Assembly: GCA_024402505.1 (NCBI GenBank)
Contig: JAKSTP010000013.1
Coordinates: forward strand, 1 to 62,278
Length of the DNA: 62,278 nt
Reading direction: 5' to 3'
From: Treponema sp.
Lineage (GTDB): Bacteria > Spirochaetota > Spirochaetia > Treponematales > Treponemataceae
The notes beneath the pieces are model-generated. The model was not told the DNA's origin. It saw only the letters and a list, made by a program, of their open reading frames with translations, and ran no database searches. Numbering within the stretch: the first letter of the stretch is position 1; each line of letters begins with the position of its first letter. Below are positions 16,024-25,407 of this stretch, in pieces. The position numbers and the translations under genes are program-made.

Positions 16024-17949
16024 GTGTTAAACGGCTTCAAGATTATTGGAGTGTGCATTTCACGGCTTGAGAGTACCAGGCATTTTGAGTTTATCAGCAA
16101 ATTGAATGCTCTGGCCGTAAAACAGGGTTACAGGCTCTTTATTTATCACACTCATTCCGATTTATACAATGATTCTCTTCGATGTAAAGGTGAAAAATCT
16201 ATCTTTGACATTATCAATTATGGCATAATTGATGTTGGTCTTATTTTTGAAGAAGCTTTTTCATCAAAGGCTGTTGTAGAAGAATTGATCGAAGGCTTTA
16301 ACAAAAAAAACGTACCTGCAATAGTAGTTGGAAATATCCACGAAAATGCCATCAGTTATACTTTTGATTATGAAAGCGGATTCGAACAGGTTGTCCGCCA
16401 CGTTATTGAACATCATAAAATCAAGAATAATATTGTTTTTATTGCAGGTCGAAAAGGTGATGATTATTCCAATAAGCGCCTGGATATTTTCAAAAAAGTT
16501 TGTTCTGAGCATGGAATAACCGACAACGAAGTCCGCATTTATTACGGTGATTACTGGTACGGCCCTACAAAAGCTGCCATAAGAGAGGTGATTACTTCCC
16601 GGAAACTTCCAAAAGCAGTTATTTGTGCCAATGATTCTATGGCAATTGCGGCTATGGAAGAATTTGTGGCTCACGGAATCCATATTCCAAATGACATTAT
16701 TGTAACAGGCTTTGACGGAATTCCAGCTTCTATGACCTGTAATCCACCTCTTACAACCTGTAAATGTTCTTTTGATAAGGTTGCAATTTCTGTTATGAAT
16801 GGAATTGAAAATCTTATTAAAGGTGAAGCTGTTGAAAAAATAAATTACATCGAGTTTAAGACAGATGTACGTGCTTCCTGTGGCTGTAAAAAGGATTACC
16901 GTGATTTTACCATTGGAGATCTGCTTCGAAAAAGTGAAGAACGTACGGAAAACTTTCTTTTTACCGATTATTCACTCCACGCCCTTACAGAAAAACTTAC
17001 ATTTGTAAGTGATGAAAAAGAGTTTATAAAAATTCTTCAGGAATATGACTTTTATGATATGTCAGTTATCCTTCAGGAAAGTGCTCTGGATGAAACCAAG
17101 GCTCCAAATATGACGGATCTTCTTTCTCCTGAAGAAAAGGCAAAGGAAAGTAAATATCTGCTTTTCGATACAGAAAAAAAGGACCGGGATTATCCTGTAA
17201 AAATTGAACCAGGTAAATATGTTCTTCAGGAAGATCTGGAAAGAATCATAGATTTTGGAAATCCTTTGATTGTTTCGGCTATCAGTGCTTTGGGTGAACG
17301 CTTTGGAGTTCTGCTGTGTTATTTTGATGTTGATCAGATCAGCTATAACCGCATTCTTCAGTATTCAAACTTCATTACCAATTCCCTCATTAACTGGCGG
17401 AACAACCGCTATATGAAGTACGTTGCAAAAACTAACGAACGCATGTCCAATCATGATTACATGACCGATCTTTATAACCGAAAAGGATTTTTCAATCGTC
17501 TTCCTGTGGTAGTGGAGCGTGCCAGAAATCACGGAGAACGGCTTCTTGTGGCAAACTTTGATGTAAACGGCCTTAAGGTAATAAACGATAAGTATGGTCA
17601 TGAAGCAGGTGATTTTGCCATTGCTTCCGTTGGAAAAATCCTTCTTGAACTGCCATATGAAGTAATGGCCTGTGGTCGTTTTGGGGGTGATGAGTTTGCC
17701 TTCTGTACCAGCGTAAAAAGCACAAACAAATTTGTTTTCAGTACAAAACAGATTGAATCAAAATTCATGGAAGAAGTGGAAGCTGCCCTTGCAAAAGCCA
17801 ATGCATCCAGCCAGCAGCCTTTTAAAATTTCTGCCAGTGTAGGTGTGGTTATTTCCGAAGTCCGTAATTTTGATTTTAATAAATCTTACCGTATCGCCGA
17901 CGTAAAAATGTACCGCATGAAGCTGCGCAACCGGGGAAAACGAAAATAA
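16024..17949 (+). CDS. Diguanylate cyclase with LacI/ribose-binding-type sensor domain
   Basis: 641 residues. The N-terminal ~280 residues resemble the ligand-binding part of LacI-type regulators (FKIIGVCISRLES, VICANDSMAIAAMEEF, IPNDIIVTGFDGIP, PPLTTCKCS) but without a helix-turn-helix. A linker follows, then a GGDEF domain with the metal-binding FDVNGLKVINDKYGH and an intact GGDEF signature at residues 554-558. The RxxD inhibitory site before the signature is absent. It should make cyclic-di-GMP from GTP in response to a small ligand, in the cytoplasm because no signal peptide or TM segment is seen. Start GTG at 16024, leaderless by position. AdrA-like or chemotaxis control of motility is a natural but untested role. 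Confidence 0.88.
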   Translation: MLNGFKIIGVCISRLESTRHFEFISKLNALAVKQGYRLFIYHTHSDLYNDSLRCKGEKSIFDIINYGIIDVGLIFEEAFSSKAVVEELIEGFNKKNVPAIVVGNIHENAISYTFDYESGFEQVVRHVIEHHKIKNNIVFIAGRKGDDYSNKRLDIFKKVCSEHGITDNEVRIYYGDYWYGPTKAAIREVITSRKLPKAVICANDSMAIAAMEEFVAHGIHIPNDIIVTGFDGIPASMTCNPPLTTCKCSFDKVAISVMNGIENLIKGEAVEKINYIEFKTDVRASCGCKKDYRDFTIGDLLRKSEERTENFLFTDYSLHALTEKLTFVSDEKEFIKILQEYDFYDMSVILQESALDETKAPNMTDLLSPEEKAKESKYLLFDTEKKDRDYPVKIEPGKYVLQEDLERIIDFGNPLIVSAISALGERFGVLLCYFDVDQISYNRILQYSNFITNSLINWRNNRYMKYVAKTNERMSNHDYMTDLYNRKGFFNRLPVVVERARNHGERLLVANFDVNGLKVINDKYGHEAGDFAIASVGKILLELPYEVMACGRFGGDEFAFCTSVKSTNKFVFSTKQIESKFMEEVEAALAKANASSQQPFKISASVGVVISEVRNFDFNKSYRIADVKMYRMKLRNRGKRK

Positions 17950-18016
17950 TCTGTAAATTAAAATAACAGACAATTATCTTGCCTTTTACCTTTTCTTTCG
18001 CTAACTTTAAAACATA

Positions 18017-18598
18017 ATGGAAAATTACTACGACATTCTGGGCGTAAATAAAAACGCTACTGCTGACGAAATCAAAAAGGCCTATCGAAATCTTGCCTTT
18101 AAATATCATCCTGACCGAAACCAGGGGAATGCCGAAGCGGAAGAAAAGTTTAAGAAAATCAGTGCCGCTTATAATGTTCTTGGAGATGAAACTAAACGCC
18201 GTAATTACGATCTTGGCGGATATTCATCAAATCAGTCTTCAGGTTATCAGAATTATCAGGAAAATCCATATTCTTATTATTACAGCCGTGCTCAGCGTCA
18301 AACTCAGGAAAATCAGGAAGATGATCCGTTTTGGCAGTGGTTTGGTGGAAGTGCAGAACAGAACCAGTACCGTTATTATTATTCAAATACAAACCGTACT
18401 CCGGAGCCACCAACCCGTAAAGAATTGTGGGGTACTTTCTTTGTAAAAGGTATCCAGGCCGTTGCAGCATTCTTTATGTTCCGTTTTTCATATTTCATAC
18501 CATTCGGATATCTTATCTGTCTTGGTGTGTTCTTTAATGGTGCTATAAAATGTGTAAGCGCACTTAAGGCTCTTTTAAGCGGCGAAGGAAAAAAATAA
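18017..18598 (+). CDS. J-domain (DnaJ-like) protein with C-terminal membrane segment
   Basis: 193 residues. Residues 1-68 form a classical J domain, [21 protein letters not shown], with the HPD motif (YHPDRNQG) that stimulates DnaK ATPase, ending with YDLGG. The middle is Gln/Tyr/Ser-rich low complexity. The C-terminus has hydrophobic stretches ([26 protein letters not shown]) suggesting membrane anchoring. There is no zinc-finger or CTD of canonical DnaJ, so it is a specialised co-chaperone rather than the housekeeping one. The ATG at 18017 has no good Shine-Dalgarno. 67 nt after the GGDEF gene. Confidence 0.85.
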   Translation: MENYYDILGVNKNATADEIKKAYRNLAFKYHPDRNQGNAEAEEKFKKISAAYNVLGDETKRRNYDLGGYSSNQSSGYQNYQENPYSYYYSRAQRQTQENQEDDPFWQWFGGSAEQNQYRYYYSNTNRTPEPPTRKELWGTFFVKGIQAVAAFFMFRFSYFIPFGYLICLGVFFNGAIKCVSALKALLSGEGKK

Positions 18599-18693
18599 AA
18601 AAACACTAAACTCTTTTTTTCATGTTCCGATATTCTACGTAAGGGAAATAGATTATCCCAATTTTCTTGCGAGGATTAATCGAGGGACAGATT

Positions 18694-19545
18694 ATGGATC
18701 AGAAAAGAGCATTATGGATTATAGCAGCAGCCGGTATTTTTTTGCTGGTAGTTTTAGGTTTTGCTATTATTGTTTATCCTCCTGTAGTAAACGGTAAAAA
18801 AAATGTGGCTTCAACAAAGACCACTACAACCACAACACAGACTGCTCCAGCCAAAAATACAACATCATCTTCAGGCTGGACAAAAGACTCAGATACAGCT
18901 TATACAAAAGAACTTACAGTTTATTCTGATAAAACAGTTGTTTACGGAAAAGAAGAAGATTCAACTACAATTGATTTGAATGCACTTCGGGCTGAAATTG
19001 AAAAAGCTCAGAATCCACAGAACATCAACATTACAGTAAACGTACCTGAAACAAAAACAGACATTGTTCCACCTGCTTCTGTTCTGGGTGAAAATAAGGT
19101 TGACGTAAAAGTACCTGTAGAAAAAACTCCTGTTGTTGAAGAAAAAACTCCAGTAAGCACTCCTGCAAAGGTTGAAGTAAAAACAGAAACAAAAGTTGAT
19201 ACAAAACCTGTAACAGTAAAATCTACTGCCAAAACAACAACTACAGTTAAAACTACAGCTGCAGCCACTACAGCTGCAAAACCTGCTCCAAAAGCAGAAC
19301 CTGAAGTAACAAAATACTGGATTCAGGCAGCATCTTTCTCTACAAAGAAAGCTGCAGAAAGTTCACGGGCAAAACTGGATGATTCAAAAATCCCAGCTGA
19401 TATCTTTACTTATACTGATTCAAAAGGAAAAGTGTGGTATCGTGTTCGCGTAGGTCCTTACACAACAAAAAGTGAAGCCGAATACTGGAAATCAAAGATT
19501 GTAACAATCAGCGAATTTAAAGAAGGTTACATCACTACAAAATAG
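18694..19545 (+). CDS. SPOR-domain membrane protein
   Basis: 283 residues. An N-terminal transmembrane helix (ALWIIAAAGIFLLVVLGFAI, about residues 5-24) is followed by a long Thr/Lys/Ala/Pro-rich spacer and a C-terminal SPOR domain of about 75 residues (YWIQAASFSTKKAAESSRAKL to WKSKIVTI, with WYRVRVGPYTT). SPOR domains bind peptidoglycan stripped of stem peptides at division sites, so an envelope or division role is likely. The start is the ATG at 18694 with GAGGGA 6 nt upstream; a TTG at 18667 gives a longer frame but no ribosome site. A clear terminator follows at 19577. Confidence 0.88.
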   Translation: MDQKRALWIIAAAGIFLLVVLGFAIIVYPPVVNGKKNVASTKTTTTTTQTAPAKNTTSSSGWTKDSDTAYTKELTVYSDKTVVYGKEEDSTTIDLNALRAEIEKAQNPQNINITVNVPETKTDIVPPASVLGENKVDVKVPVEKTPVVEEKTPVSTPAKVEVKTETKVDTKPVTVKSTAKTTTTVKTTAAATTAAKPAPKAEPEVTKYWIQAASFSTKKAAESSRAKLDDSKIPADIFTYTDSKGKVWYRVRVGPYTTKSEAEYWKSKIVTISEFKEGYITTK

Positions 19546-19576
19546 TATATTTTTGTTCCTTAAAAAATATGATATA

Positions 19577-19610
19577 CCGCCTGGAATTGCCTCCCGGGCG
19601 GTTTTTTTTT
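19577..19610 (+). terminator. Intrinsic terminator after the SPOR gene
   Basis: 8-bp stem CCGCCTGG (19577-19584) with CCGGGCGG (19594-19601; one wobble), loop of 9 nt, then nine consecutive T. Textbook Rho-independent form; ends the run from the GGDEF or J-domain gene. Confidence 0.9.
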
Positions 19611-19653
19611 GCCCAAGTTGCCGAAAATCAGAAATGACTGCCATTAACTATAT

Positions 19654-21033
19654 ATGAAGAAGTATATATGGTTTGGTTTACTGCTGTTGATGGCTGGGCT
19701 TTCATACCCGGCGTCTCTGTCCTATGTGGCAGGTGGAGAAGTAAAGGACCTTGAAAAGACAGAAGAAAAAAATCTTGCGTTGAATGGCGGATTTAAAGGG
19801 AGCATTTCTTTTTTGGAAGGTGCTTTTTATGTAAAAGACAAGGCTTTTTCTTATGGTTTATCTTTGAAAACTCCTGAGATTGTTTTTGGGAAGGAAAATA
19901 GCGGAAGGTTTTCTGCCGGTCTTAAGGGCGGCATGATTACAAAAAGCGGTTTTGCTGGTTTTCTTGGAAATCCTGGTCTTTCTGGTACTGTTTCGCCTTT
20001 TTCAAGTGACGAAAGGACTTTCTCTATGATGGCGTTTTCTCTTCCAGGATATACGACTTCGGTTAATACAAGACATGCCGGTTTCCTTGAGATGAATATG
20101 TCTCAGGGAAACTGGTTTTTTTCAGGAAGCCTTTTTTACTGTCCTTTTAGAAAGGAAAAGAGAAAGGAAAGCAGTTTAATATCAGGTGCCCTTCAGGCTT
20201 CCTGGACCCCAGGCTGGGTATTCGTTCCTAAACTTAAAATCCAGATGGGCGCAGTTTATGAAAATGCAGGCTATGAAGAAAAGAAATCTGATGTCTGGTA
20301 TGAAAAATATTCTTTTTACTATGGAGGAAGGGCTAATTCAGGACTGATTTCTTTACGCATAGGAACGGGGCCTTATGGCGGGAAACCTGAGTTCTGGATT
20401 TATTTTCACTCCATGTTTTTTGAAAACCCTTTTGAGAAAGTAAATCTTGCTTTTCGAGGTAATCTGGTTTTTGGATATGGAGGTACAAGCTTTCTGGCGG
20501 AAGTTTTTTATAATCCCAAAACCGGGCTTTTTACTTCGGAAGGAAAAACTCTTGATCCTGAAATAAGCGGGAAAGGAACTCTTTCGCAAAAAGTGAGTTT
20601 TGGAAAGAAAAAATCTGTTAGCCTTACGGCGGGTATTGGAGGATTCTGGAAGGAAAATCTTTTATATCTTGATGATGAACTGAAACTCTCTGGTGGAATA
20701 AAGCTTTCCGTTTTTAATACAGCAGTTTCACTTACAGCAAAAAATGAATGGAAGACTTTGGAAATAAAGAAAGCAGGATTTTATGAAACAAAACTTAATC
20801 CTGTGAATTTTTCGGCATCTGGAAATCTTTCTGTTTCCTTAAAGTATTTTTCTTTGGAAACAAGCGGAAATTATTCAAAGGCTTACGAGAAGGAAGTGGG
20901 GGAATGGAAGACAGGCCTTTCAATGGAAGGTGGAATTTCCAAAATTAAGGCCAGAATAAAAATGGAAACAGGTTTTACAAAAGAAAAATTGAAATCGGCT
21001 GACCTTAGTTTTTTAATCAGCGGAAAAATTTAA
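19654..21033 (+). CDS. Secreted beta-rich protein, possibly outer-membrane
   Basis: 459 residues with a signal peptide (MKKYIWFGLLLLMAGLSYPA, cleavage near residue 20). The mature part alternates polar and hydrophobic residues with many Gly, Phe, Ser and Lys and repeated short strands such as SGRFSAGLKGGM, FSASGNLSVSLKYFSLE, and ends in SADLSFLISGKI. The pattern suits a transmembrane beta-barrel, although the last residue is Ile rather than the usual aromatic. No family recognised. Its 3' end overlaps the converging methyltransferase gene by 21 nt. The start at the ATG at 19654 lacks a Shine-Dalgarno. Confidence 0.7.
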   Translation: MKKYIWFGLLLLMAGLSYPASLSYVAGGEVKDLEKTEEKNLALNGGFKGSISFLEGAFYVKDKAFSYGLSLKTPEIVFGKENSGRFSAGLKGGMITKSGFAGFLGNPGLSGTVSPFSSDERTFSMMAFSLPGYTTSVNTRHAGFLEMNMSQGNWFFSGSLFYCPFRKEKRKESSLISGALQASWTPGWVFVPKLKIQMGAVYENAGYEEKKSDVWYEKYSFYYGGRANSGLISLRIGTGPYGGKPEFWIYFHSMFFENPFEKVNLAFRGNLVFGYGGTSFLAEVFYNPKTGLFTSEGKTLDPEISGKGTLSQKVSFGKKKSVSLTAGIGGFWKENLLYLDDELKLSGGIKLSVFNTAVSLTAKNEWKTLEIKKAGFYETKLNPVNFSASGNLSVSLKYFSLETSGNYSKAYEKEVGEWKTGLSMEGGISKIKARIKMETGFTKEKLKSADLSFLISGKI

Positions 21034-22155
21034 GATTTCAGGCTTTATACTCAAAATTTCTGCAAGACTGCTTTTACATTCTGATTCCCCGTGTTTTTTT
21101 AATGCACGGATTAAAATGTTTTTTGGAGTGTGTTCTTCATCAATAAACTCAAGCATCTGTACCTGGTAACCTTTGCTTTCAAGCCACTGACCGCGGATGG
21201 CATCGGTAACAAGGGACGAAAATTTTTCGCGGATAATGCCCCATTTTATAAGAGGAGCAAAAACTTCCGGGATTTCATCCTTAGTTTTCTTTCCAAGGGC
21301 TGTGTTTACCTGGTGCTGACAGCAAGGAACGCTTAAAATGGCAGAAGCCTGTTTTTCTACGGCGTATTTTAATGCAAAATCGGTGGCAGTATCGCAGGCG
21401 TGAAGGGTAATTACAAGGTCAGGATTTTTTTCGCCGGAGTAGGAACTGATATCGCCGGTAGAAAAGTGAAGATTTTCAAGTCCAAGTTCTTCTGTAAGGC
21501 TGTTACAGTAGTCAATTACATCTTTTTTTAGATCAAGGCCTTCGATAATGCAGGGAATGTTTTTTACTGTAGACAGAAAATACTGTACTGCAAAAGTAAG
21601 GTAAGATTTTCCGCAGCCAAAATCAGCAATCTTCAGAGGATTTTCTTTTGTAGGATTGAGGCGTTCTGTAAGGAAAGGAAGAATGTCATCAATAAATTCA
21701 AGAAAGCGGTTGATCTGACGGAATTTATCGTATTTTGAAGAAATAACCTTGCCGTTTTCTGTCATCACTCCAAGACGCACAAGAAAAGGAACCGGTGAGT
21801 TTTCAGGAAGAAGATAGTGTTTGCTTTTTCCAAGGGTAATAGTATTTTTTGGAATAAGCTTTTCCATTTTTGTAATCTTTCCTTTTTTGTTGGCCATGAT
21901 TACAATCTCTTTTTCATCGGTTCGCATGTTTACGGCTTTAAAAGTGGTACCGGCATGTTCTTTAATAAATGCTTCCAGTTCATCACCTGTGAAATGTTTG
22001 TGGAAAACCTGTTTTTCAGTAAACATTTCCACAAAATATTGTCCTTCCCGGGCAGCAGAAGTTTCTTTTCTTATCTTGATTTTCTGATATGCTTTGGAAA
22101 GTTTTTCTTCTGCTTCTTTTGAAGGTTTTGAAAAAGTGATGCTCTGGTAATTCAT
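21013..22155 (-). CDS. SAM-dependent methyltransferase (Methyltransf_32-like)
   Basis: 380 residues. The N-terminal ~165 residues have no known motif. From about residue 175 comes a class I methyltransferase core: IADFGCGKSYLTFAVQYFL (motif I), a glycine/acid second strand GLDLKKDVIDYC, LHACDTATDFAL and SVPCCQHQVN. The GCGKSYLTF and VPCCQH signatures are those of the Methyltransf_32 group, whose bacterial substrates are mostly unknown (RNA is a reasonable guess). Its -10 box (TATAGT, 22162-22167) is 6 nt from the ATG and there is no Shine-Dalgarno. Divergent from parA with 46 nt between. Confidence 0.82.
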   Translation of the reverse strand: MNYQSITFSKPSKEAEEKLSKAYQKIKIRKETSAAREGQYFVEMFTEKQVFHKHFTGDELEAFIKEHAGTTFKAVNMRTDEKEIVIMANKKGKITKMEKLIPKNTITLGKSKHYLLPENSPVPFLVRLGVMTENGKVISSKYDKFRQINRFLEFIDDILPFLTERLNPTKENPLKIADFGCGKSYLTFAVQYFLSTVKNIPCIIEGLDLKKDVIDYCNSLTEELGLENLHFSTGDISSYSGEKNPDLVITLHACDTATDFALKYAVEKQASAILSVPCCQHQVNTALGKKTKDEIPEVFAPLIKWGIIREKFSSLVTDAIRGQWLESKGYQVQMLEFIDEEHTPKNILIRALKKHGESECKSSLAEILSIKPEILNFSAD

Positions 22156-22185
22156 AAATCTACTATAGTAAAAAAACAGAAAAAG

Positions 22186-22194
22186 TGATATAGT
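22186..22194 (+). promoter_or_regulatory. Extended -10 promoter element of parA
   Basis: TGA-TATAGT, an extended -10 (TGn plus hexamer 22189-22194), with no convincing -35. The ATG of parA comes 7 nt later and has no Shine-Dalgarno, again leaderless in appearance. Confidence 0.5.
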
Positions 22195-22201
22195 AAAATT
22201 T

Positions 22202-22960
22202 ATGGGAAAGTGTATAGTATTTGTAAATCAGAAAGGTGGCGTTGGTAAAACAACTTCTGCCATCAATATTGGTGCCTATATCGCTTTGGCGGGAAAAAAG
22301 GTTCTTCTTGTTGATTTTGACTCACAGGGAAATATGTCCAGCGGTGTAGGGGTTGATCCTCATGGAAAACCTTCAGTTTATGAACTGATTTCAGGCCTTG
22401 TAGAACCGGAAAACGCCGTACGAAAAAGTAATCTTGAGAATCTTGACGTTATTTCTGCATCAATCGACCTTTCAGGTGCTGCAGTTGAACTTGTTGATCA
22501 GGAAAACCGCGAATACTTCCTTAAAAATGCACTTGAACCACTTAAACCACTTTACGACTTCATTCTTATTGACTGTCCACCTTCACTTGGAATCCTTACA
22601 TTGAACGGACTTGCTGCCGCAGATCAGGTTCTGGTTCCAATGCAGTGTGAATATTTCGCTTTGGAAGGAATTACTCTTCTTTTGCAGACAGTTCAGAATG
22701 TTCAGAAAAAAATTAATCCAAAACTAGAAATCGGCGGAATCTTCTTTACAATGTTCGATGCACGTACAAGACTTGCACAGGAAGTTGTAGGAAACGTAAA
22801 AGCCTATTTCGGTGATAAAGTATTCAATACAATTATTCCGCGCAACGTACGCTTGTCTGAAGCTCCTTCTCACGGTCTTCCAATCTGTAAATATGATCCA
22901 GACTGTGCCGGAGCAAAGAGTTACGCTAAACTTGCAGAAGAGGTGATTAAACGTGGCTAA
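22202..22960 (+). CDS. parA: Chromosome partitioning ATPase ParA/Soj
   Basis: 252 residues. Deviant Walker A KGGVGKTT (about residues 12-19), second motif VDFDSQGNMSSG (about 39-50), DFILIDCPPSLG (about 119-130). It is a ParA-type ATPase that moves ParB-parS complexes on the nucleoid. The short length without an N-terminal HTH fits the chromosomal Soj type. parB begins before it ends (8-nt overlap), the standard operon. No parS sequence (TGTTTCACGTGAAACA-like) is visible nearby. Such operons often lie near the replication origin, but no dnaA or gyrB is in the window. Confidence 0.95.
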   Translation: MGKCIVFVNQKGGVGKTTSAINIGAYIALAGKKVLLVDFDSQGNMSSGVGVDPHGKPSVYELISGLVEPENAVRKSNLENLDVISASIDLSGAAVELVDQENREYFLKNALEPLKPLYDFILIDCPPSLGILTLNGLAAADQVLVPMQCEYFALEGITLLLQTVQNVQKKINPKLEIGGIFFTMFDARTRLAQEVVGNVKAYFGDKVFNTIIPRNVRLSEAPSHGLPICKYDPDCAGAKSYAKLAEEVIKRG

Positions 22961-23930
22961 GGCAAAACCAATGGGACTTGGACGCGGCCTTGATGCACTT
23001 CTTGGCGGCGCTCCATCACAGAATGTTCCTGCAGAAACTCCTGTAACTCAGTCTAAAGCTTCAAATGAGGCTGTTTCTGCACCTGTAAAGTCTTCGAAAC
23101 TTCCTAAAGTTATTGATGTAGATGATAATGGCGGTCTTTGGATCAATCCAAACCTTTTGCAGCCAAACCCAAAACAGCCTCGCGTTGAATTCAATCAGAA
23201 GGCTTTGGAAGAACTCTCGGCTTCAATTAAGGCAAACGGCATTCTTGAACCAATTATTATCGAACATGTTGAAGGCGAAACTTTCTATATTATTGCCGGT
23301 GAACGACGAACAAGAGCTGCTAAAATGGCTGGCCTTGAAAAAGTTCCGGTTCAGCTTAGAAAATTTGACGAGCAGAAAAAACTTGAAGTTGCACTTATCG
23401 AAAATATCCAGCGCGCCGATTTGAATCCTATCGAAGAAGCCATGGCCTATTACAATCTTATTCAGATGGGTGACCTTACACAGGACGAAGTGGCCCGCCG
23501 TGTTGGTAAAAATCGTACTACTGTGGCAAACGCAATTCGTCTTCTAAAACTTCCTGAAGATATGCAGCACGCTCTTGCCAGCGGACAGATCAGTTCTGGT
23601 CATGCCCGTGCACTTCTTATGGTAAAAAGTGATGCCGATATGCGGGTACTTTTTGCAAAAATTGTGGGAAGTGATCTTACTGTACGCCAGGCCGAAGAAC
23701 TTGCCGGTACTTACAACAACGGTGGTCGAGCCGCAGCTAAAAAGACAGATAAGAAGCCTGATCCAAAAGATCCTAATGTTGCCGACTTTGAACAGCAGCT
23801 TAAAAATATCTTTGGTGTAAAAGGTGTTAATCTTAAGGGAACAATGGAAAAAGGTTCGCTTGTAATTGATTACACAACCCGTGAAGATTTTGACCGGATC
23901 TGTGAAATCCTTTTGAAATCAGCTAAATAG
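22953..23930 (+). CDS. parB: Chromosome partitioning protein ParB/Spo0J
   Basis: 325 residues. Starts at GTG 22953, inside the end of parA, with AGAGG upstream. N-terminal MGLGRGLDALLGG signature, then the ParB CTPase domain with GERRTRAAKMAG and ENIQRADLNPIEEA, a helix-turn-helix (TQDEVARRVGKNRTTVANAIRLL) and a C-terminal dimerisation segment (NIFGVKGVNLKGT). It binds parS sites and, as known for the family, clamps onto DNA using CTP. Its stop overlaps the converging phosphoesterase gene by 8 nt, and the likely terminator lies within that gene. Confidence 0.95.
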   Translation: MAKAKPMGLGRGLDALLGGAPSQNVPAETPVTQSKASNEAVSAPVKSSKLPKVIDVDDNGGLWINPNLLQPNPKQPRVEFNQKALEELSASIKANGILEPIIIEHVEGETFYIIAGERRTRAAKMAGLEKVPVQLRKFDEQKKLEVALIENIQRADLNPIEEAMAYYNLIQMGDLTQDEVARRVGKNRTTVANAIRLLKLPEDMQHALASGQISSGHARALLMVKSDADMRVLFAKIVGSDLTVRQAEELAGTYNNGGRAAAKKTDKKPDPKDPNVADFEQQLKNIFGVKGVNLKGTMEKGSLVIDYTTREDFDRICEILLKSAK

Positions 23931-24603
23931 ATTTCATTACATTCCAGGTTTTTATATTGATGAAGGCAGCGTCTATGAAGCTGCCTTTTATCGTTAACAC
24001 GGCAAAGGTTGGATCAAAACCGCCTCGGGGACGGCTGATGCTTCCAGGATTTACAATAAGTTTGTTTCCAGAGTGAATCTGCCGTGGAACATGGGTGTGT
24101 CCGTGAAGAATAATTTTTGCGCCCAGTTCATCTGCCTGAGAAAGAGCAAGCTCATCTCCAAAATCAATGCCCTGAAGGTGTCCGTGGGAAATGAGGATTT
24201 TTTCCTTTGCGGCACATAAAACCGAAAAGTGAGGCACATTAAGGTGATGGGAATATTGAGGACCGCAGGAAATGTTTTCTTCGGCAGTAGGATCGAATCC
24301 GCAGGCAGAATAGGCCGGATCGCAGTTTCCCTGGGCAAAAGCCGCAACTGGAGGTAAAGCCTTTCCAAGCTCGTCGTCATCCATGGCTTTTTCCATTGTT
24401 TCAATAAGGTCTGCAATTCCATCGCCTGTAAAAATAATTGCATCGCAGTGTTTTCCGTAGCGGCGAACAATTTCTTCAAAGAGAACAGGATTTCTATGGC
24501 TATCGGAAATAAGGAGAATTGAGGCTGAATCTTTTTGGGCCAGATTTTGAATGTCTTCAAGGGAACCAACTATTCCTGATTCCTGCTGCTTAAGTAAAAT
24601 CAT
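23923..24603 (-). CDS. YfcE-type metallophosphoesterase
   Basis: 226 residues, calcineurin-like phosphoesterase fold with all metal ligands: ISDSHRN (D,H), FTGDGIAD (D), AQGNCD (N; the family usually has GNxD), SHGHLQG (H) and HGHTHVP (H..H), then VNPGSISRPRGG. This is the small YfcE/MJ0936 class, which hydrolyses phosphodiesters or nucleotides in vitro with a loosely defined role. The N-terminal ~30 residues precede the fold and may be extra. It is the last gene of a minus-strand run with the AraC regulator and a lipoprotein (18-nt gap upstream). Confidence 0.88.
   Translation of the reverse strand: MILLKQQESGIVGSLEDIQNLAQKDSASILLISDSHRNPVLFEEIVRRYGKHCDAIIFTGDGIADLIETMEKAMDDDELGKALPPVAAFAQGNCDPAYSACGFDPTAEENISCGPQYSHHLNVPHFSVLCAAKEKILISHGHLQGIDFGDELALSQADELGAKIILHGHTHVPRQIHSGNKLIVNPGSISRPRGGFDPTFAVLTIKGSFIDAAFINIKTWNVMKSI
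23963..23991 (+). terminator. Probable terminator of parAB, inside the opposing gene
   Basis: Stem AAGGCAGC (23963-23970) with GCTGCCTT (23980-23987), 9-nt loop, then TTTA. The T tract is short. Located 33 nt after the parB stop within the 3' part of the minus-strand phosphoesterase. Confidence 0.5.
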
Positions 24604-24621
24604 TAAATTTCAGTCCCGGCC

Positions 24622-25377
24622 TTATTTCAGAACAAAGTGATTGATGGCAAGAAGCCCGCTTTCAGGATCTGCATAACGGCGGATATTGTGATCAGGGAAC
24701 ATGTTTTTTGCGTGTTCCAGCTGGTCTTTTTCTACAGGACCTTCAAGGGCTCCCATATAATCAATGGCATTTTTCAAAAGAGGAATAATCTCTTCTGGAG
24801 AAAAGGTTGCAGTGTCTTCTTCGGTGATATCGTCTTCTTTTTCAAGACCAGCCTTGTCAAAAACAAGGTCACAGCAACTTTCCATACCAAGAACATCATC
24901 CTGAGGGTAAATAGAAATTACCGGATAAGGAAGGCGCATTGTCCAGCTGTCCTGATTTTTAGCAAGGGCCTTGTGAGTGTTTTCAGGAGCTCCAACAATT
25001 ACAAGGCCGGCAAAATCAATTTCTTCCGAATTGAGGAAGGCTTCAAGGTCGGATGAGTAGCCCTTTACTCCATGTCGGAAATCTTTTGGATATACAAGGG
25101 GCATAATAAGACCAGCATCTTTTTCAAGCCCGTAGCGTTGTGAAAGGGCAGAAATAATGCTTTCGGAAATTTCATCAGAATTGACCCCATAACCTAAGAT
25201 AACTGCAACTTTTTTGTTGGTGGCATGCCATATCTGTGTGTAATCTTCAAGTTTTTCTGAAGATGCTTTTATTTCAAGCGGAATGGAATCTGCTGTAATT
25301 TCAGGTTTTTTTTCGGTACAGCCTGCAAAAAGAATAATGGCAGCTGCCAGAATTGAAAGAGTTTTATTGATTTTCAT
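24622..25377 (-). CDS. Lipoprotein of unknown function
   Basis: 251 residues. Signal peptide MKINKTLSILAAAIILFAGC with lipobox LFAGC; diacylated lipoprotein expected. The mature part begins EKKPEITADS and has a Rossmann-like start (KVAVILGYG), VYPKDFRHG and LVIVGAPENTHKAL, a layout resembling periplasmic-binding-protein-like folds without a family I can name. Three acidic stretches near KAGLEKEDDITEED. It lies 30 nt downstream of the AraC regulator and 18 nt upstream of the phosphoesterase, so likely one operon. The 5' region has no clear Shine-Dalgarno (CCCCTC reads as GAGGGG on the minus strand close to the ATG, which is adequate). Confidence 0.75.
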   Translation of the reverse strand: MKINKTLSILAAAIILFAGCTEKKPEITADSIPLEIKASSEKLEDYTQIWHATNKKVAVILGYGVNSDEISESIISALSQRYGLEKDAGLIMPLVYPKDFRHGVKGYSSDLEAFLNSEEIDFAGLVIVGAPENTHKALAKNQDSWTMRLPYPVISIYPQDDVLGMESCCDLVFDKAGLEKEDDITEEDTATFSPEEIIPLLKNAIDYMGALEGPVEKDQLEHAKNMFPDHNIRRYADPESGLLAINHFVLK

Positions 25378-25407
25378 ATTTCCCCTCTAATCACCCATAA
25401 AAAGTTT

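Noticed and set aside
22100..24000. parS sites
   Set aside because: No TGTTTCACGTGAAACA-like 16-mer is seen near parAB.
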